64,000 nucleotides of DNA from Wyeomyia smithii (GCF_029784165.1 NC_073696.1:115622991-115686990); one strand, 5' to 3'. Shown: positions 45,000 to 58,420, counted from the stretch's first letter. Numbers and translations are program-made. Notes: generated by a model from the sequence alone, not told the origin.

Positions 45000-46040
45000 G
45001 TCAACTCCAGGTCGAAGTGTCCCTTGTTGTTCAAAGGAGTCGTGTCCATTCAATTCAGTTCATAGCTGCAGCTAGCCAGCCTCGTCGTCTGCGAAGGCCC
45101 CGCAAGTCGTCGTCCACTTAATCGAGCACCTTGCTCGCTGCGCGCCTCGTCGCCTCGTTCCAGTCGGGTCGTTATCAAGAACCATTTTCACCGGGTTGTC
45201 GTCCGGCAGCCTTACGACATGTTCAGCCTACCGATTTTCGCCGTATGAACGATGTGTGGTTCTCCCAGCAGCTGATGCAACTCGTGGTTCATCCGTCTCC
45301 GCCATTCCACCACAGATGGAACGCAGCAACTTCCGTTCGAAAACTCCTCCACGTTTCGAAAACTCCTTCCGTTCGCGTTGGTGCTCCATGAGCATGGTTC
45401 AAGTTGCGTGACCGTAGAGGACTACCGGTCTGATTAGTGTTTTGAAGATGGTCAACTTCGTGCGGCGGCGGATTTGATTCGAGCGGAGCGTGCTCCGGAG
45501 TCTAAATTCAGGACGGTTTCCTGCCATAAGGCGTCGACGAATTTCTCTGCTGGTGTCGTTGTCAGCAGTTACCAGTATCTAACTCGTCTACTACCTCGAT
45601 TTCATCACCGCTAATATGAATCCGTGGTGGGAGGTTGATACTGTCTTCTCTGGAACCTTTTCTCTCATGTACTAAGTCTTCGGTGCATTCATGGCCAGTT
45701 CAATTCGTCCGGCTTCAGCCTTCAGTCTGATGTACGTCTCCGCCATATTTTCAAGGGTTCCTGCTACAATATCAATGTCATCGGTGAAGCCAAAAAGCTG
45801 AACAGACCTCCCAAATATCGTGCCACACGGATCGACACCAGCCCTATGTATCACACCTTCCAAAGCGATGTTGTGTAGCAAGCACGATAACCCATCACCT
45901 TGCCGAAACTCTCTTCGAGATTTAAAGGGATTCGCGAGCGTCTCCGAAACTTACATGATCCGATCCAATGTCGACTTGACCAACAGTGTCGGTTTATTTT
46001 ACCAAATCTTTTTTTGTGATGCCATTTGTTTCCGTACACA
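45000..46040 (-). mobile_element. non-LTR retrotransposon remnant (RT palm to C-terminus)
   Basis: On the minus strand the palm segment GFTDDIDIVAGTLENMAETY (about 45740-45800) contains the DD of the catalytic F/YxDD motif. It is preceded by LLHNIALEGVIHRAGVD. Frameshifted fragments follow towards lower coordinates: RIHISGDEIEVVDEL and a tail similar in style to the 11600-12690 remnant. Many stops; dead copy, clade undetermined. Confidence 0.7.
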
Positions 46041-46059
46041 CTCTAAAAGGTACTTATTA

Positions 46060-46310
46060 TGTCAAGAGGAAGGAGTTTTATTGAAACCTCGTTCCCCGTA
46101 CCATTATCGCCAATAACAATTCCCTGGAGAGGATTAATACTCCTCTGATCAGTTTTATTATAAGAAGGACTTATTTTGCCAAGAGGAAGGAGTTCTGTCG
46201 AAACCTCGTTTCTTCTGCCAATATCGCACCATAATTACAATTCTCTGAAGAGAACTATTAAACGTCACTCAGACCAGTTGTATTATAAGAGGAACTTTTT
46301 TGACGTAGAA
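46060..46310 (+). repeat. ~115-bp tandem repeat, about 2.3 copies
   Basis: Units share AAGAGGAAGGAGTTYT.T, GAAACCTCGTT, CAATATCGC, ACAATTC.CTG.AGAG and CAGTT.TATTATAAGA. They start near 46061 and 46179, and a partial third unit starts near 46287. Similarity is roughly 75-80% by eye. Confidence 0.6.
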
Positions 46311-46394
46311 TACGTCCTACGGCAATAATTACAGGGACCCAATTTCAATACAGGGATCCAATTTCAAATCGAAAACATCGAGAGCGTCACAAAA

Positions 46395-46870
46395 ATTGTC
46401 CAATTTCAAACGTTTTGAACCCAGTCAGTTTCCAACCAATTTCTGTCATTTTTGCAGCAATCGATTGGAAAATCATTTAAGCACCCGTCCAAATGCAGAA
46501 AATTGTAATCTGATTGTTCAAACTATTGTAATATTGAAAATTGTTGAACATTGTCGAAACGCAAATGTCGACTTCTGATTGGTCGCTTGCTGCCTTTCCC
46601 TAAAAAGAACGACAGAATGGAGTACCTAGTTAGCCGGGAATGCACTCTTTGGGCTATATAAGAGACTGTTTCTTCTCAAGCAAATCAGTTTACTAGCAGC
46701 AGGCAGCAGCAGCGGACATCAACACCGATGGCAGTAGGCGAAGTGGATCAGCAGCGGGCAACAGCGGCGGTGGTAGTGGTTAGCTGCAGTTCCTACCTCT
46801 TTCAGTTCGGCTCCCCTTCGATCTGAGTTGGACCCCACCAGCGGTAATCCAATTCAGATATCGTTGGGTG
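46395..46870 (+). promoter_or_regulatory. diverged copy of the promoter-like module
   Basis: 46395-46680 aligns with 24440-24710: TTGTCCAATTTCAAA, TTGCAGCAAT.GATTGGAAAATC, TTCTGATTGGTCG and GGGCTATATAAGAG (about 46646). A CAG-rich leader follows (46690-46760). It is not part of the 5.9-kb copies and is much more diverged from them than they are from each other. The module therefore belongs to an older dispersed family. Confidence 0.5.
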
Positions 46871-46924
46871 AATACAACCCGAAACAGAAAGAGACTCGCA
46901 CCGCCAGGTGGTTTGAGAAGCCAT

Positions 46925-47225
46925 ATATATAGGGTGTGTGCACATAACGTGTGTGAATATCTGTAGCGTGTGTCCCTAGCTATATAAGGTGTGTGGCTAG
47001 CGTGTGTGGCTTGCTATATAGCGTGCGTGGCTAGCTGTATAGCGTATGTGTATGTTTATAGCGTGTATGCATGTCTGTAGCGCGTGTGTGCATGTTTATA
47101 TCGTGTGTGGTTTTCTTAATAGCGTGCGTGGTTTGCTTTATAGCGTGTGCATGTCTAGCGTGTCTGTGCATGTTTATAGCATGTGTGGCTTGCTATATAG
47201 CGTGTGTGGCTAGCAGTATAGCGAT
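46925..47225 (+). repeat. GCGTGTGTGGCTAGCTATATA minisatellite
   Basis: About a dozen imperfect units of ~22-26 bp built from TATAGCGTGTGTG, then GCTAGC/GCTTGC or CATGTT. Confidence 0.7.
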
Positions 47226-47303
47226 TGAAATTTTCATATATAATTGCTAATAAATCACCTCATGTAGAATTTAACTGTAAATCATTTAAAACTAAATAAA
47301 AAA

Positions 47304-50300
47304 TCACAGGAAGGTTGTGTGCAAAGCCACGACCGCAAGGTTGAAGTAGAATACTTTTACAAGTAAGATAACCCGGCTGCTTGCGTGTCAGTCATTTTTC
47401 CTAGTAAATACATGTTGACCGCTCATTGGCAGTATTGAAAATTCTGTGCAAACGAAGTTGAAGTACTACTCAATTTCAGTTTGCACATATAAATACGACC
47501 TCACTGAACAGGAAAAGTACAAACTCTTTGCGGCGCAAACAAGTTTCAACAGTCAGAGTATATGTACATGTGAATTCAAATTATGATAATTAACTTTTGG
47601 TTAAAGCTCAGCACAAGAAAATATTAAATCTTCAATTCATTTGTTTGGTTGTCCTAAAAATGGTTCGATTTCTCCTACCTCTAGTAGAAGGCCCTTCTCC
47701 AGCGTCCCAACCAGAGGTTGGACACGTGTTACCTCTGGCTGCTTTTAAATTGACCTCCGCACTGGTACTTGTTTTCTTCGATGCACTTCCTCAATGCTGG
47801 TCCTTCGCGCGTTTCCGAGCATCACGCTTGTATTTGGCGTTCATATATTTAGACATAGCACTGAATACACTTCCGATGGATTTCTCAATAAATGCAATAA
47901 ATGCACTCGTAATCTCTTACCCGAGAATAATAAAACACTTCAAAGAAATGTTGCACTACTGTCCATAATTCAAAAATTGGCTAATATGCCGTACACACCA
48001 AATTTTCATTGCTGGAAACCAGCAAAATTTTGCTGATTTTTGGTGTGCTGTGTTTCCAGCAAACTGTTCAGCAAAATGAAATTTGCTGATTATTCAGTAA
48101 TGCTCAGTTGCATAAAAATGACAGATCGTTTGCTGCATGTTCAGTAAAACAAAATACAAGTTGCTGATTGTCAGCTATGACAATTTGCTGTACATTCAGC
48201 AAAGCATAAATCAATTTACTGGTTAACCAGTTAGTTCAAGGGAACCATGTTTCCCTCAGGCACCAGCTTCCATCCGCCCATCGGATCATAGCCAAATTAC
48301 TGTTGAACTCGAGATGTATTATTATCATTTCAACTTTTAAGTTCATCTAGCCCAACAGTGACTTAGCTATGGTCCCATATCCGCTATCAGGAGCTTAGAG
48401 ATGATCCCGTACCAGCTGCAAAGCGATTTGGCGCGTTTTACTAATGTCAGCTTGACGTAAAATATTTTGACATATCAATTCTTTCGCTGGATTCCAGCAA
48501 ACATTCATTTACTGTTTTCTGTTCAGCAAATAGATTTGCTGTATTTTTGCGAATCACTGAATCGATTTCTGGTTTTTCAGTAAATTTATCAATGAAATAC
48601 TGGTTTACAGCAAAAATAAAATTACTGAACGAAATTCAGTAAACTGTAGAACTGAATTACAGTAAACTTTTGAAAAAAATGCTGTGATTCAGTAAACAAG
48701 TGATTTGCTGATACACTTTCAGCAATGTACTTTGCTGAACCATAAAGAGAATTTTTGGTGAGGCATCAAATCGAGAAAAACGCCTTTGAAAGTTTTTTAT
48801 CGGTACAACATATTTTGACTGCTCATGACAACTTTTTTATTGAGTATGTCACCCTTCATATATGCTGGACCCTTGCCGTTGAGTTGAAACAGAGAAATCT
48901 GTAGAAAAATTCCATCCGCCACGTATTTTTAACACAGTAGCCGTTTTTTTTTTTTTCAATTATAAACGAAAGGTCAGTTGACAAAACGGTGTGCAATTCG
49001 GCTAATATCCATACGATGTGAATTATATCGTACTCGTTGGTGATGCAAATGGTTTTAAATTCAATAAAACAACACGGAAGCACAAGTGAGGATGAAAAGG
49101 ACGACGAGACAATTGTTACGTGCGGCAATATAATAATATAACGAAAATATTATTATTCATGGTAATCTCACAATCCACTTTCCCATTTTTCCTCATCAAA
49201 TCCAAAATGAAATCTGAATCTTATCTTTATTAATAATACTCCTACTCAAAGAGCTAAATATCATTTTTTGTCGTTGACTAACGTCTATATCGAAGTTAGG
49301 CCCCTGAATTTGAAAATCTAGTAATTCAACCAGAGACAAGTGGTCAGGTTTTGAGCGCTTATTTAGCAGTCATCTATAATCAGGTTTTCGAGGTTTTGGC
49401 ATCAATCGATCAGAAATTCTTTTACGGTTAAATTTATGTAACAAAAACAAACTATTGTTTGAGATACACTACTGAAAAATTGGTAATTAATATCGCTTGT
49501 CTAAATCATACCGCGCAGCCAATCACTACCTCTCTTCCCAAGCACAGTCGACACTAACGGATACAATCGATCTGACTTTGTTGTTATTGTTGTTGTCACT
49601 TTCTGTTCCCGATGTTTATGCTGCTGCTAGCGGAAAAAATCTTGCAAATATGCATCTTTTTGTTGGTGTTAATTTTACGACAGCGGCCGGCGCCCCATCA
49701 TTCTGATTCCAAAACCGCACCAGTGACATGCGGACGCTAGGTGATAGCAGCTGAAAGGAGGAAATACAAAAGAGTACCGCTCATCTTGTGCCGGTTTCAC
49801 CCGTAATGCTGGTGGCTTTAGTAGTAAATGGCTACTGCAAAACACTTAAATGGCTGGAACTCTGGACGGACTAACCAGGAAACTATAATCGGCAACTGGC
49901 ACCTTTTGGTGCCTCGAAATTTTGGTACAGAAGCGGCTAATTGAATTTTCTGTTTTACCAAATGCTGCTGCTAGTGGGAAAAACCTTGCAAAAATGCATG
50001 TTTGAGTTGGTGTTAATATTACGACAGCGGCCGGCGAAGCTTTCAAGAAACATTTGTCTCTACCATTCCATCATCTATGTAGTCCCTCCTTCTTTCTAAT
50101 TATCTGACGAAGCCTTGGTATAAAACGTATCGTTCGAACATTTCACCCCATCAGTTTCATTAATAAACCGTACCAGATACATACGGACGCTCGGTGTTAG
50201 CAGCAAAAAGGAGGAAAAACAAAATAGTACCGGTCATCTCGTGCCGGTTTCACCCGTTATGCTGGTGGCTGTTAGTAATAAATGGCTACTGCAAAATACT

Positions 50301-53193
50301 AAAATGGCTGGAATTCTGGACGGCCTAACCAGTAAACGAGAATAATCGGCAACTGGTACCTTTTGGTGCCTCGAAATTTTGTTACAGAAATTTTGTAAAA
50401 GAAGCGTTGCAATTCCCTCTACAATTCCCTCTTCAATGGAATATAAGAATACGGTAGTCAACGTCATGCGGTCGTGTCTTGAATACCACCCTCCTACTTT
50501 TTAAATGTAAAGGTTTATGACAGAAGGAAACAGTCACACGTTTTGATCATTGGGTTTCGCAGTACAACAAATAAATTCTTGTAGCATCAAATATTCTTCG
50601 TGAAAAAGTCAAATTTGATGCAATGGTCTTACGATCGCTCACCAGTCAAAAGTAACCACCAAGCTACAACACACTTTCGAAAGTTAGAAGAAACACAGTT
50701 CAGTAATAATACACTGGTTCGTGAACATGCCATAGGTTCAAATTGGATATTGGATATTAGCCAAATTCTCAATTATTCTGGATATTAGCCAAAATTGTTT
50801 CACGTTTGCTGCCTTCCCAAATGCATTTTTTGACAATCGGCTTCCGTAGGGACCTTGTTTAGGGTGTGTACCATCACGAGAAACTGTTTTCTCGATTTTG
50901 GTAAAAATGGCATATTAGCCAGTTTTTGAATTATGGGCAGGACTAGTAAAAAGACAATTTCCACGTGTTGTAACGTGCTGGAGCACGAAATCTATGTCTG
51001 TGATAGAGAACCTGTTTTGAATTGGATGAATTTTTAGTGAATAAACGTTAACCGTTTGTTATTCAAAGTTGGTCATGCTGATCGCAGCCTTTGCGCTGCC
51101 CCTACAGTGGGGGGATTACTAAATAAAGTAAAAATTGGACAACTACAACAGAATTTGATTGCATCCCGCACAGAATGTCTGCTTGTGTTGATGCCAGAAA
51201 ATTATTAACCTTCAATTATTTTTTTATTTGCCTTGAAAAAAGCATTTTGCTGTTCAAAATCGGTTGCTAATTACAACCTTTGAGCTGCCCTAACATTGGG
51301 GGAATTAAGATACACGGACAACATGCACTGTGGAAGCTCTTACACATTCAGTAAATTAGACGGGTGCGACAAATTTAAATTGCTAGGATGCAACACAGAA
51401 TACTTGCTTGCGTTGACAAAAATTAATAACTTTCAATGACTTGTTTATTTGCCTTCTAAAAGGCATTTTGATGTTCAAAATTGGATTTCCTGATGGCAAT
51501 CTTCATGCTGCCCCAACACGGGGGGAATAATGGCTGCCTGGCGACACACGCTGAGAAAACCCGCGCTGCTCCTGGACGTGGTGACCAACCACAGGGCTAG
51601 TGCTGCTGCTAAGGAAGGACGACTGCTGTTGTCGCTGTCTAGAACTATTATGAGCGGCTCCGGCTAAAACAGGCTCTTATATAGGGATGAAAATTGGAAT
51701 GAATTATTTTTCGTAGGTGGTGGAATGATATAACTTGAAAAATATGTGTGACTTCATTCCAGCTCAGAGCGATCATTTGATAAGCTCCACCTCTTTTTTC
51801 AGTCTCTAAAGTTTTTCCTCAGTTTCGTAGCACGGATGCACAAAAATGATTTCTTGTCGAGCCGGACCGATAGCACTCTCATTGAAGCAACAAAATAACA
51901 TGTTTTGTGTCGTGTTGTACAGCTTCGTTGAAGAAAATGTTCCCGTCCCCGTGTCGCATGTAAGCAGATTATTGCGTTCAGTAGACAGTAGATAGTGTAT
52001 CCAGCGAATAAACACCGATGGTGCTCTCACACACGCAACGGTTTTGGACCCGTATCTTATTTCGGTTTGTAACATCAAGCGATTTCGTTTGCTCGCTGTT
52101 GCGTGTTGCATCATGTTGCAACTTGGCAGCTGGGAGACGACGAAATTCTGTTTATGCTGATTAATTGAATCGATTTCATATTAGCTCTAACTAACTGCTT
52201 TTGTGAATGCGTTCTAACAGGGAAATTTATTATTCAATGTCGGTTATGCTGATCGCAACCTTTGCGCTGCCCCTATAGTGGGGAGTTTACTAAATAAAGT
52301 AAAAATTAGACAACTACAACAGAATTTGATTGCATCCCCGCAGAATGTCTGCGTGTGTTGATGCCAGAAAATTATTAACCTTCAATTATTTTTTTATTTG
52401 CCTTGAAAAAAGCATGTTGCGGTTCAAAATCGGTTGCCAATTACAACCTTTGAGCTGCCCTAACATTGGTGGAATTAAGATACACGGACAACATGCACTG
52501 TGGAGGCTATTTCACATTCAGTAAATTAGACGGGTGCGACAAATTTGAATTGCTAGGATGCAACACAGAATGCTTGCTTGCGTTGACAAAAATTATTAAC
52601 TTTCAATGACTTGTTTATTTGCCTTAAAAAAGGCATTTTGATTTCCGAAATTGGATTTCCAGATGGCAATCTTCATGCTGCCCCAACACGGGGGGAATAA
52701 TGGCTGTCTGGCGACACACGCTGAGAAAACCCGCGCTGCTCCTGAGACGTGGTGACCAACCACAGGGCTAGTGCTGCTGCTAAGGAAGGACGACTGCTGT
52801 TGTCGCTGTCTAGAACTATTATGAGCGGCTCCGGCTGAAACAGGCTCTTATATAGGCCAAATAGCATGTTTTCAATTGCAAGGTATATAATCCTGTCGAC
52901 CGTGCTTGGGAAGCAAGCATATAACGACCAATCAGAGGTCGAATTTTTCGTTTTGACAAGCCTTGACTATTTTCAATAGTACAATAGTGTGAATAATAAA
53001 ATTACAATTATCTTATTTTGGGAAGAATCTTAGAAGATTTTCCAATTTATTGCTGCAAGAACGAAGGAAATCCATCGAATACTAACCGATTTATTAGCAT
53101 TTGAAATTGGACATATTTTTCACTTTTTTCGGTTTTAGATTTTCATTTCACATCCCTATGTAGCCGAACTTCCTGAGAGAAGTATTCTACTTC
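47304..53193 (-). mobile_element. 5.9-kb non-coding element, right copy (inverted)
   Basis: 5890 bp, reverse-complementary to 24359-30249, flanked by A-runs. Mismatches noticed against the left copy include positions near 50335, 50650, 49644 and 49273, so identity is well above 98%. It contains the same tandem units, nested TIR element (outer ends near 47959 and 50942) and CAGCAA-rich segment. Confidence 0.85.
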
Positions 53194-53359
53194 AAAAAAA
53201 AAACAAGATTTCAGAATAAGATCCACACATTCTACATCTAGTGTAAAATAAAAGTTTATTGAAATCAAATGTAGAAAATGTAATTCATTATCTTTCTGCG
53301 GAAAACTAGCAACACTTAACATTATAATTGCGTTGAGAAATCTGAATGTAGAACAATGT

Positions 53360-53770
53360 GGAATAGTTAAGGATTTAGGAATATTCTTTTGATTCGAAAC
53401 TTAATTTCATTGAGCACTATAAAACTATCAAAATTAAGGCAAACAGCATATTCATTAAACGCCTCTGCAACAATTTTCAAGGCCCATACACTATCAAAAC
53501 TTCATTAATTGCCTATGTGAGGTCTATACTGAAATATTGCAGCATCTAGTGATCTCCTCGTCCAGGCATACATGAAGAAATAATAGAATCAGTACAAAAC
53601 AATGTTTATTATATACTCTTCGTAAGCTAGGCTGGGCCTCACTCCATTTTTAATCGGTATCGTTTGGCAGCGAGTTGACTCAGCAGAACTACTTACCAAA
53701 TTAAACTTTTATGCACCAATTCGACGACTTCGAAATTGTAGTTAGGTATAATCAACATTGCAAAATCATT
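53360..53770 (+). mobile_element. jockey-like non-LTR retrotransposon remnant
   Basis: Broken plus-strand frames show VKDLGIFF near 53372, YVRSILKYCSI near 53517 and ESVQNNVYY followed by a LGWAS segment (53588-53640). This is the post-catalytic part of jockey/BS-type reverse transcriptases (KDLGV..D, VRSILEYGS, IESVQ). Several stops. Confidence 0.65.
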
Positions 53771-53779
53771 AACTTTCCA

Positions 53780-56280
53780 ATGTCTTGGCATACATTGAAA
53801 GTGTGATTAAGGTTCCTGAGGCTGAGGGCACAAAATCACTTTTTTTACTAAACACAAATGGAGTTAAAGTAATGTCTGAAAACTCTTATTTAAGAATTTC
53901 ACCCTTTTGGGGAGATGACATTTTGTTGTTAATTAAGCCGCAACATTTGAACAAGAAGAAATGTCTAAAAATTAGCCTAATGCTTGCACAAAAATCGCAA
54001 AACTACCGATTAAATAAACTTTGAGTAATAGTGCAATAAAAAATAAGATCCTACCAATTGTTACGGCTTGTGGCAACTAAACATAAATTATTCCTGAAAT
54101 TAATAATTTGGTGGATATTTTACTAATTTGGTCGATTTTTTTGACATGTAGTAAAACTAATGTCATTGCTGGTTACAGCTTATTCAAAATATATTCTCCA
54201 AAACATAAATCTCTCGTTGCTGAATAAACAAGTAAAAACCAATTTTGATGGTCCTGCTGTGCACAACAAAAATAGACTGATAATTTACCATGAAACAATA
54301 ATACATGTCTCAATCTGAGCTAGGAATCATACTGCTGAAAGCTACAGATGATGCCTCCAACTGCGACTCAGTCTTTCACTGTAGAATATTCTTTCTGCCA
54401 AGAGAAGAAGAGAAGATGTCCGCGTTTGTTGACAGCGCTACCAGTTGTCTTGTGCAAATCGACAGCCACCCAGCTTCTGAATTATTTAATGAACCGAAAG
54501 GGCAGCTATGAATTTTCAATCTTTACAGTTGATTCAATTTGATTGGATTTTCTCCCAGCGCTAGAACAATTGTAAAGTTAACAAATGAGTCATAGCTTTT
54601 ATCACACCATGTGGGGTTATTTTTCTGTTATGCACTCGACTTTTTTTAGTGCTGTAGAATAAAGTTATGCGCTTAATTTCAAGATAAAATAGATGCACTT
54701 TTAATACTAAAATGCGACGGCTTAATGTGAAGCAGTTAATATATATTTGGGCAAATTTGTTGTATTAAAGTTCGAATTGTTTGCTGTGTAAGCGGTATAC
54801 TTTCATATCAGAATGATGCAAATATAAGCATATAGATGCTTCTATTTAATTAAAACATGCTTTGATCTTCCGTTATCATTGTAATTCACTTTCCAGTTTT
54901 TCAATGCAATGAATTGGCTCCAAGAATTACCGAAATATATTATTCATATGAAGCACGAAGTTTAATTGTGTTTTCTACCAAACAGCTTCTGGCAAATGCG
55001 ACAATTAAGAAATTGAATTAACTCAGTGGCGAAGAACAAATGTTTTCTGGGAAGTGTTTTTGTGATGATCACTAAATTTAATGGTATTCAAACTTCTAAA
55101 CGAGAGAATTACAAAATATATGTCAACTCTAGGCAAGTATGACAATCGATTGCTCTGGTAGCGTTGTGCATTAAAAACCCAACAATCGTAACCCGAAAAA
55201 ATTGAGCGCACTAATAGCTATCATCCAAAACGGTTTTGCGTATGAGGAAAACTTCATATAAACATCTTTATGGCCATCGTATTTATGAAAAACTTTTTTA
55301 TAGCTAACACATTTATAGCTGTTGTCCAATAGCCCCTAAAATGTAGCCAGCCATAAACAAAAACCAGTAATAATCCGCATTAGAGAAAATGCTTTTCACA
55401 ATGATTAAGGTTTGACCTGGAGTGGGAGGGTGATTGAAGATATGTGGTTTCTTATTATCTAAGCTGGAAGATCTTTCTACGAGGCTTATTGTCGTAGTAA
55501 GACTGCACGTGTTACTAATGTATTACAAGAAATTGAAACAAATGGTGATGATCTTAGCGAAAGAGGTGTGGAATTCGGAACTTTCCAAGAATAAATTTGG
55601 ATTTCATAGGCGTTAATTCCAATGTTTTTTGGTGTATAAAGGTTAACAGGTGTATAGATGCTGTATAAGATTTAGCAGTAAAATATTGGTAAAGTAAGGC
55701 TCAATTTCGTAGTGACTGTTCCTCTACAACCGATGCGATGGAACGCACCAATCAATCGGTAATGTGTTGGCCAGTATTTTTAGTATTCGTGATGGACAAG
55801 CAAACACGACAGATTTATGGTATAATGGACTTGTAACGGGAATGCCAGATAAGTTATTAGCAAAAATATTTGAATACTCTAGATTTCGTTACAAACTCCA
55901 TGAACATTGGATGCGTATTATTGAGAAAAGTTCTAGCATTAAAAGTAATAGAACAAAAGTATAAGAGTCAAGTCAAATACCACGTGGTTTCTTCTTTGAC
56001 CTCTTATCTCCCCTGTATAGTCTTTCGTGGTCTTTTGTCAAACTTCCTGCCCCCTCTCAACGACCACGTGGTTTAGGAACGGCTTCAAATTTAATCTTTT
56101 AGCATTAAAAAAAATTATACACAATTTGTTATTGTTTCTCTCTTGTGTACATATTCAAAGTATCATACAGCATGCAATATCGCACAAAACTTGTAAAAGA
56201 TCTTTTTAACCGCTTGACAGTAGTTAGTCACCACTTTTATCAAGAGCAGCGGCGTCCCTATCAATCAACGGCTGAACAAC
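53780..56280. other. AT-rich, no gene seen
   Basis: Only short open frames (at most 79 codons) with no recognised domain. CCACGTGGTTT occurs at 55980 and 56065, part of a common dispersed repeat style. Confidence 0.35.
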
Positions 56281-57470
56281 TTCACACCTGCATTTGATTG
56301 CCGCTGCACGTTTTTTCCCGCCATCGTACACCTCCTTCGAAGTTATGTATTTGATCGTCATGCCAGCCCACGACAATGAATCGACACACGTTGGTGTGTG
56401 TATGAATGGGTTGGCGCCGGTATTCGTCCGTCCGTCCTGTCGTTGTGCGAAGAGCTTTTACGACCCTAGCACGCAGCATCCGCACTCAGTTTGAATCGCC
56501 ATCGGTGTTGGGCAAACCATGAATGAACGTTGGCGCTGGAGGAAAAACAATTCTCTGTGCTTGCTATCGTCATACCATGTGATTTTTCGGCTTTTCTTTT
56601 CTCTAACGAACTAGCACGATAGAAATGTTACTTTGTGAGAGAAACAGTCGAAGCCAGTAACGGTGAGAGTATCGGAGTCGCTGCAAGCGATGGGTAAACA
56701 GGCTGAGTGGGGTAGGTTTTTTATACGCATGTGCTTGAAATGGCACTCATTTAGTGCTCAATGCGGCCGCTGATAATCGGCTAATCGGCTTTGTAGTTGC
56801 ATCGAAAGCGTTTAGTTTAATTCATTAATAAATTGTTACTATTTCGCCGCGAACATTAGTCTTTTCTATTCCAGTTAATTTTCAGGATTAGTTCCTCCTT
56901 TAAAGTCTTGTTTACCTTCTATTCGGCAGATTTCTGAATGTAGGGTTAGAGCTACGCTACGGTCTACTTTACTGATTTCTGATTTCCACTACATTAAGGT
57001 CTTATTCGACACGGGTTGCTTTTCTCCATTATACAAAAATGGTCCAAAATATCAACCTTATTTTAATCACGTTTTCCGTTTGAAGCTTAAAGTAATCAAA
57101 ATTCCGTTTGAAAATATCACAATTTTTGGTGTTAATACTAAAATTTTAAGACATTTAATTTTGGCCTTTAGGTTGACCACTGTCATAATTCAACAAGCTT
57201 TATACATTATAAAACGGTTTTTTGTTTTATTTTCAACTCAAAAAAGTCTATTTTTTCGTGGTTCCATACAAATTGGGAACGCATCCCCGGCCTGAAAAAT
57301 AGTCTAGTGTATTAGTATTCGTATCATAATTCAGAGTCTACCCAAGTAATTGTTTCCAATAAAAAAAGTTGATAGAATTTTATAAATTTCCCACGGATAA
57401 GATTCAGAAACCCAATAAAGTCTTTTACTCCTATCTTCCGCCCACGAAAATGGGGACCTTAGGGAACTTC
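56281..57470. other. GC-richer patch then AT-rich DNA
   Basis: 56281-56800 is GC-richer than its surroundings and contains no convincing frame; it could be regulatory. The rest is featureless to me. Confidence 0.25.
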
Positions 57471-57474
57471 GTAG

Positions 57475-57640
57475 TCGCAAGGTTACAGAGTCCGCTTTGA
57501 TAAGGGACCATACTTAAATGACGTAGCATTTATGGGGGGAGGGGGGATATCATCATTTTGTGACAAGCTGAGACAAGGGGGGAGGGGGGGGGGGTTGTAG
57601 TAAAATCGACGTAGCATTTTTTTTTAAAGACTAAATTTTT
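57475..57640. repeat. SINE-head fragment and ATGACGTAGCATTTATGGGG-type repeat
   Basis: 57476-57500 matches the head of the SINE at 44285. A G-rich dispersed repeat (GACGTAGCATTT twice, 57522 and 57609) follows. Confidence 0.5.
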
Positions 57641-58034
57641 CGCAGGAAAAATGTATTATTAAAATACACTAAAACATTGCACAAAGTATTGCAGCGAGAT
57701 CTGCCGAAATGTTTTTATCTGTGGCATTCTGATATCTTCTAAAAGCTCTGCTACATAAACAATCACTTGGATTTCCAAACACACAATCTGTTTTGAATAC
57801 AAAAATCGTTGCTTTTTTGTGGCTATTAATAGTGAAAATTACAAGATACTCGTTTTATTCCCGGAATAGTTTCTGTGTTTTCTGCAGACATGGATCATAC
57901 TAAGTTGTTTAAACACCTTTACTCCTTGTATCAAAACACAAGCCCTTCGAAGCAGAGGATGCAGTCACGAGTCTATAAGTTGTAAATAAATTGAATTAGA
58001 CACGGGTTTTTTCAAGTATTTTTTGTATGTATGT

Positions 58035-58420
58035 TACTACAGTCAGGTTTTTATTACGTACCTCGTAAAAAAACTGCATTATTTGAAAATCCACGTAAAA
58101 AAAACGCGCTAATTCAAAAATCCGCGTAAAAAACCGCGTAATTCAAAAATCCGCGTATAGTGAACCAGCAAGAAGGGCTTAGAAAAAACCCGAGACGCTC
58201 TAGAACCAGTATTTAAAATTGTCCTCTTTGACGGTCATTCCGGATCTTTCGGAGGGCGGTGGGTATCTTTTGGACTAAGTCTTCTACTAGATAAACATTT
58301 AAACGTTTCTGGTTCCAAACCCACTTTAATTCGAAAATTCGCGTCAATTCAAAAATCCGCGTAAAAACCGCGTTAATTGAAAAATCCGCGTAAAAAAAAC
58401 CTCGTAAAAAACCCAAATCA
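58035..58420. repeat. CGCGTAAAAAACCG repeat, decayed copies
   Basis: Starts CAGTCAGGTTTTTATTACG (58041), like the nested MITE at 6085. It is followed by AATTCAAAAATCCGCGTAAA modules at 58075-58160 and 58330-58410, with unrelated-looking sequence between. Confidence 0.6.

Noticed and set aside
24359..53193. Composite transposon with the two 5.9-kb copies as mobile ends
   Set aside because: The left copy sits cleanly inside a gypsy leader and both copies lie in their own T/A-runs. Two independent insertions explain the data better.
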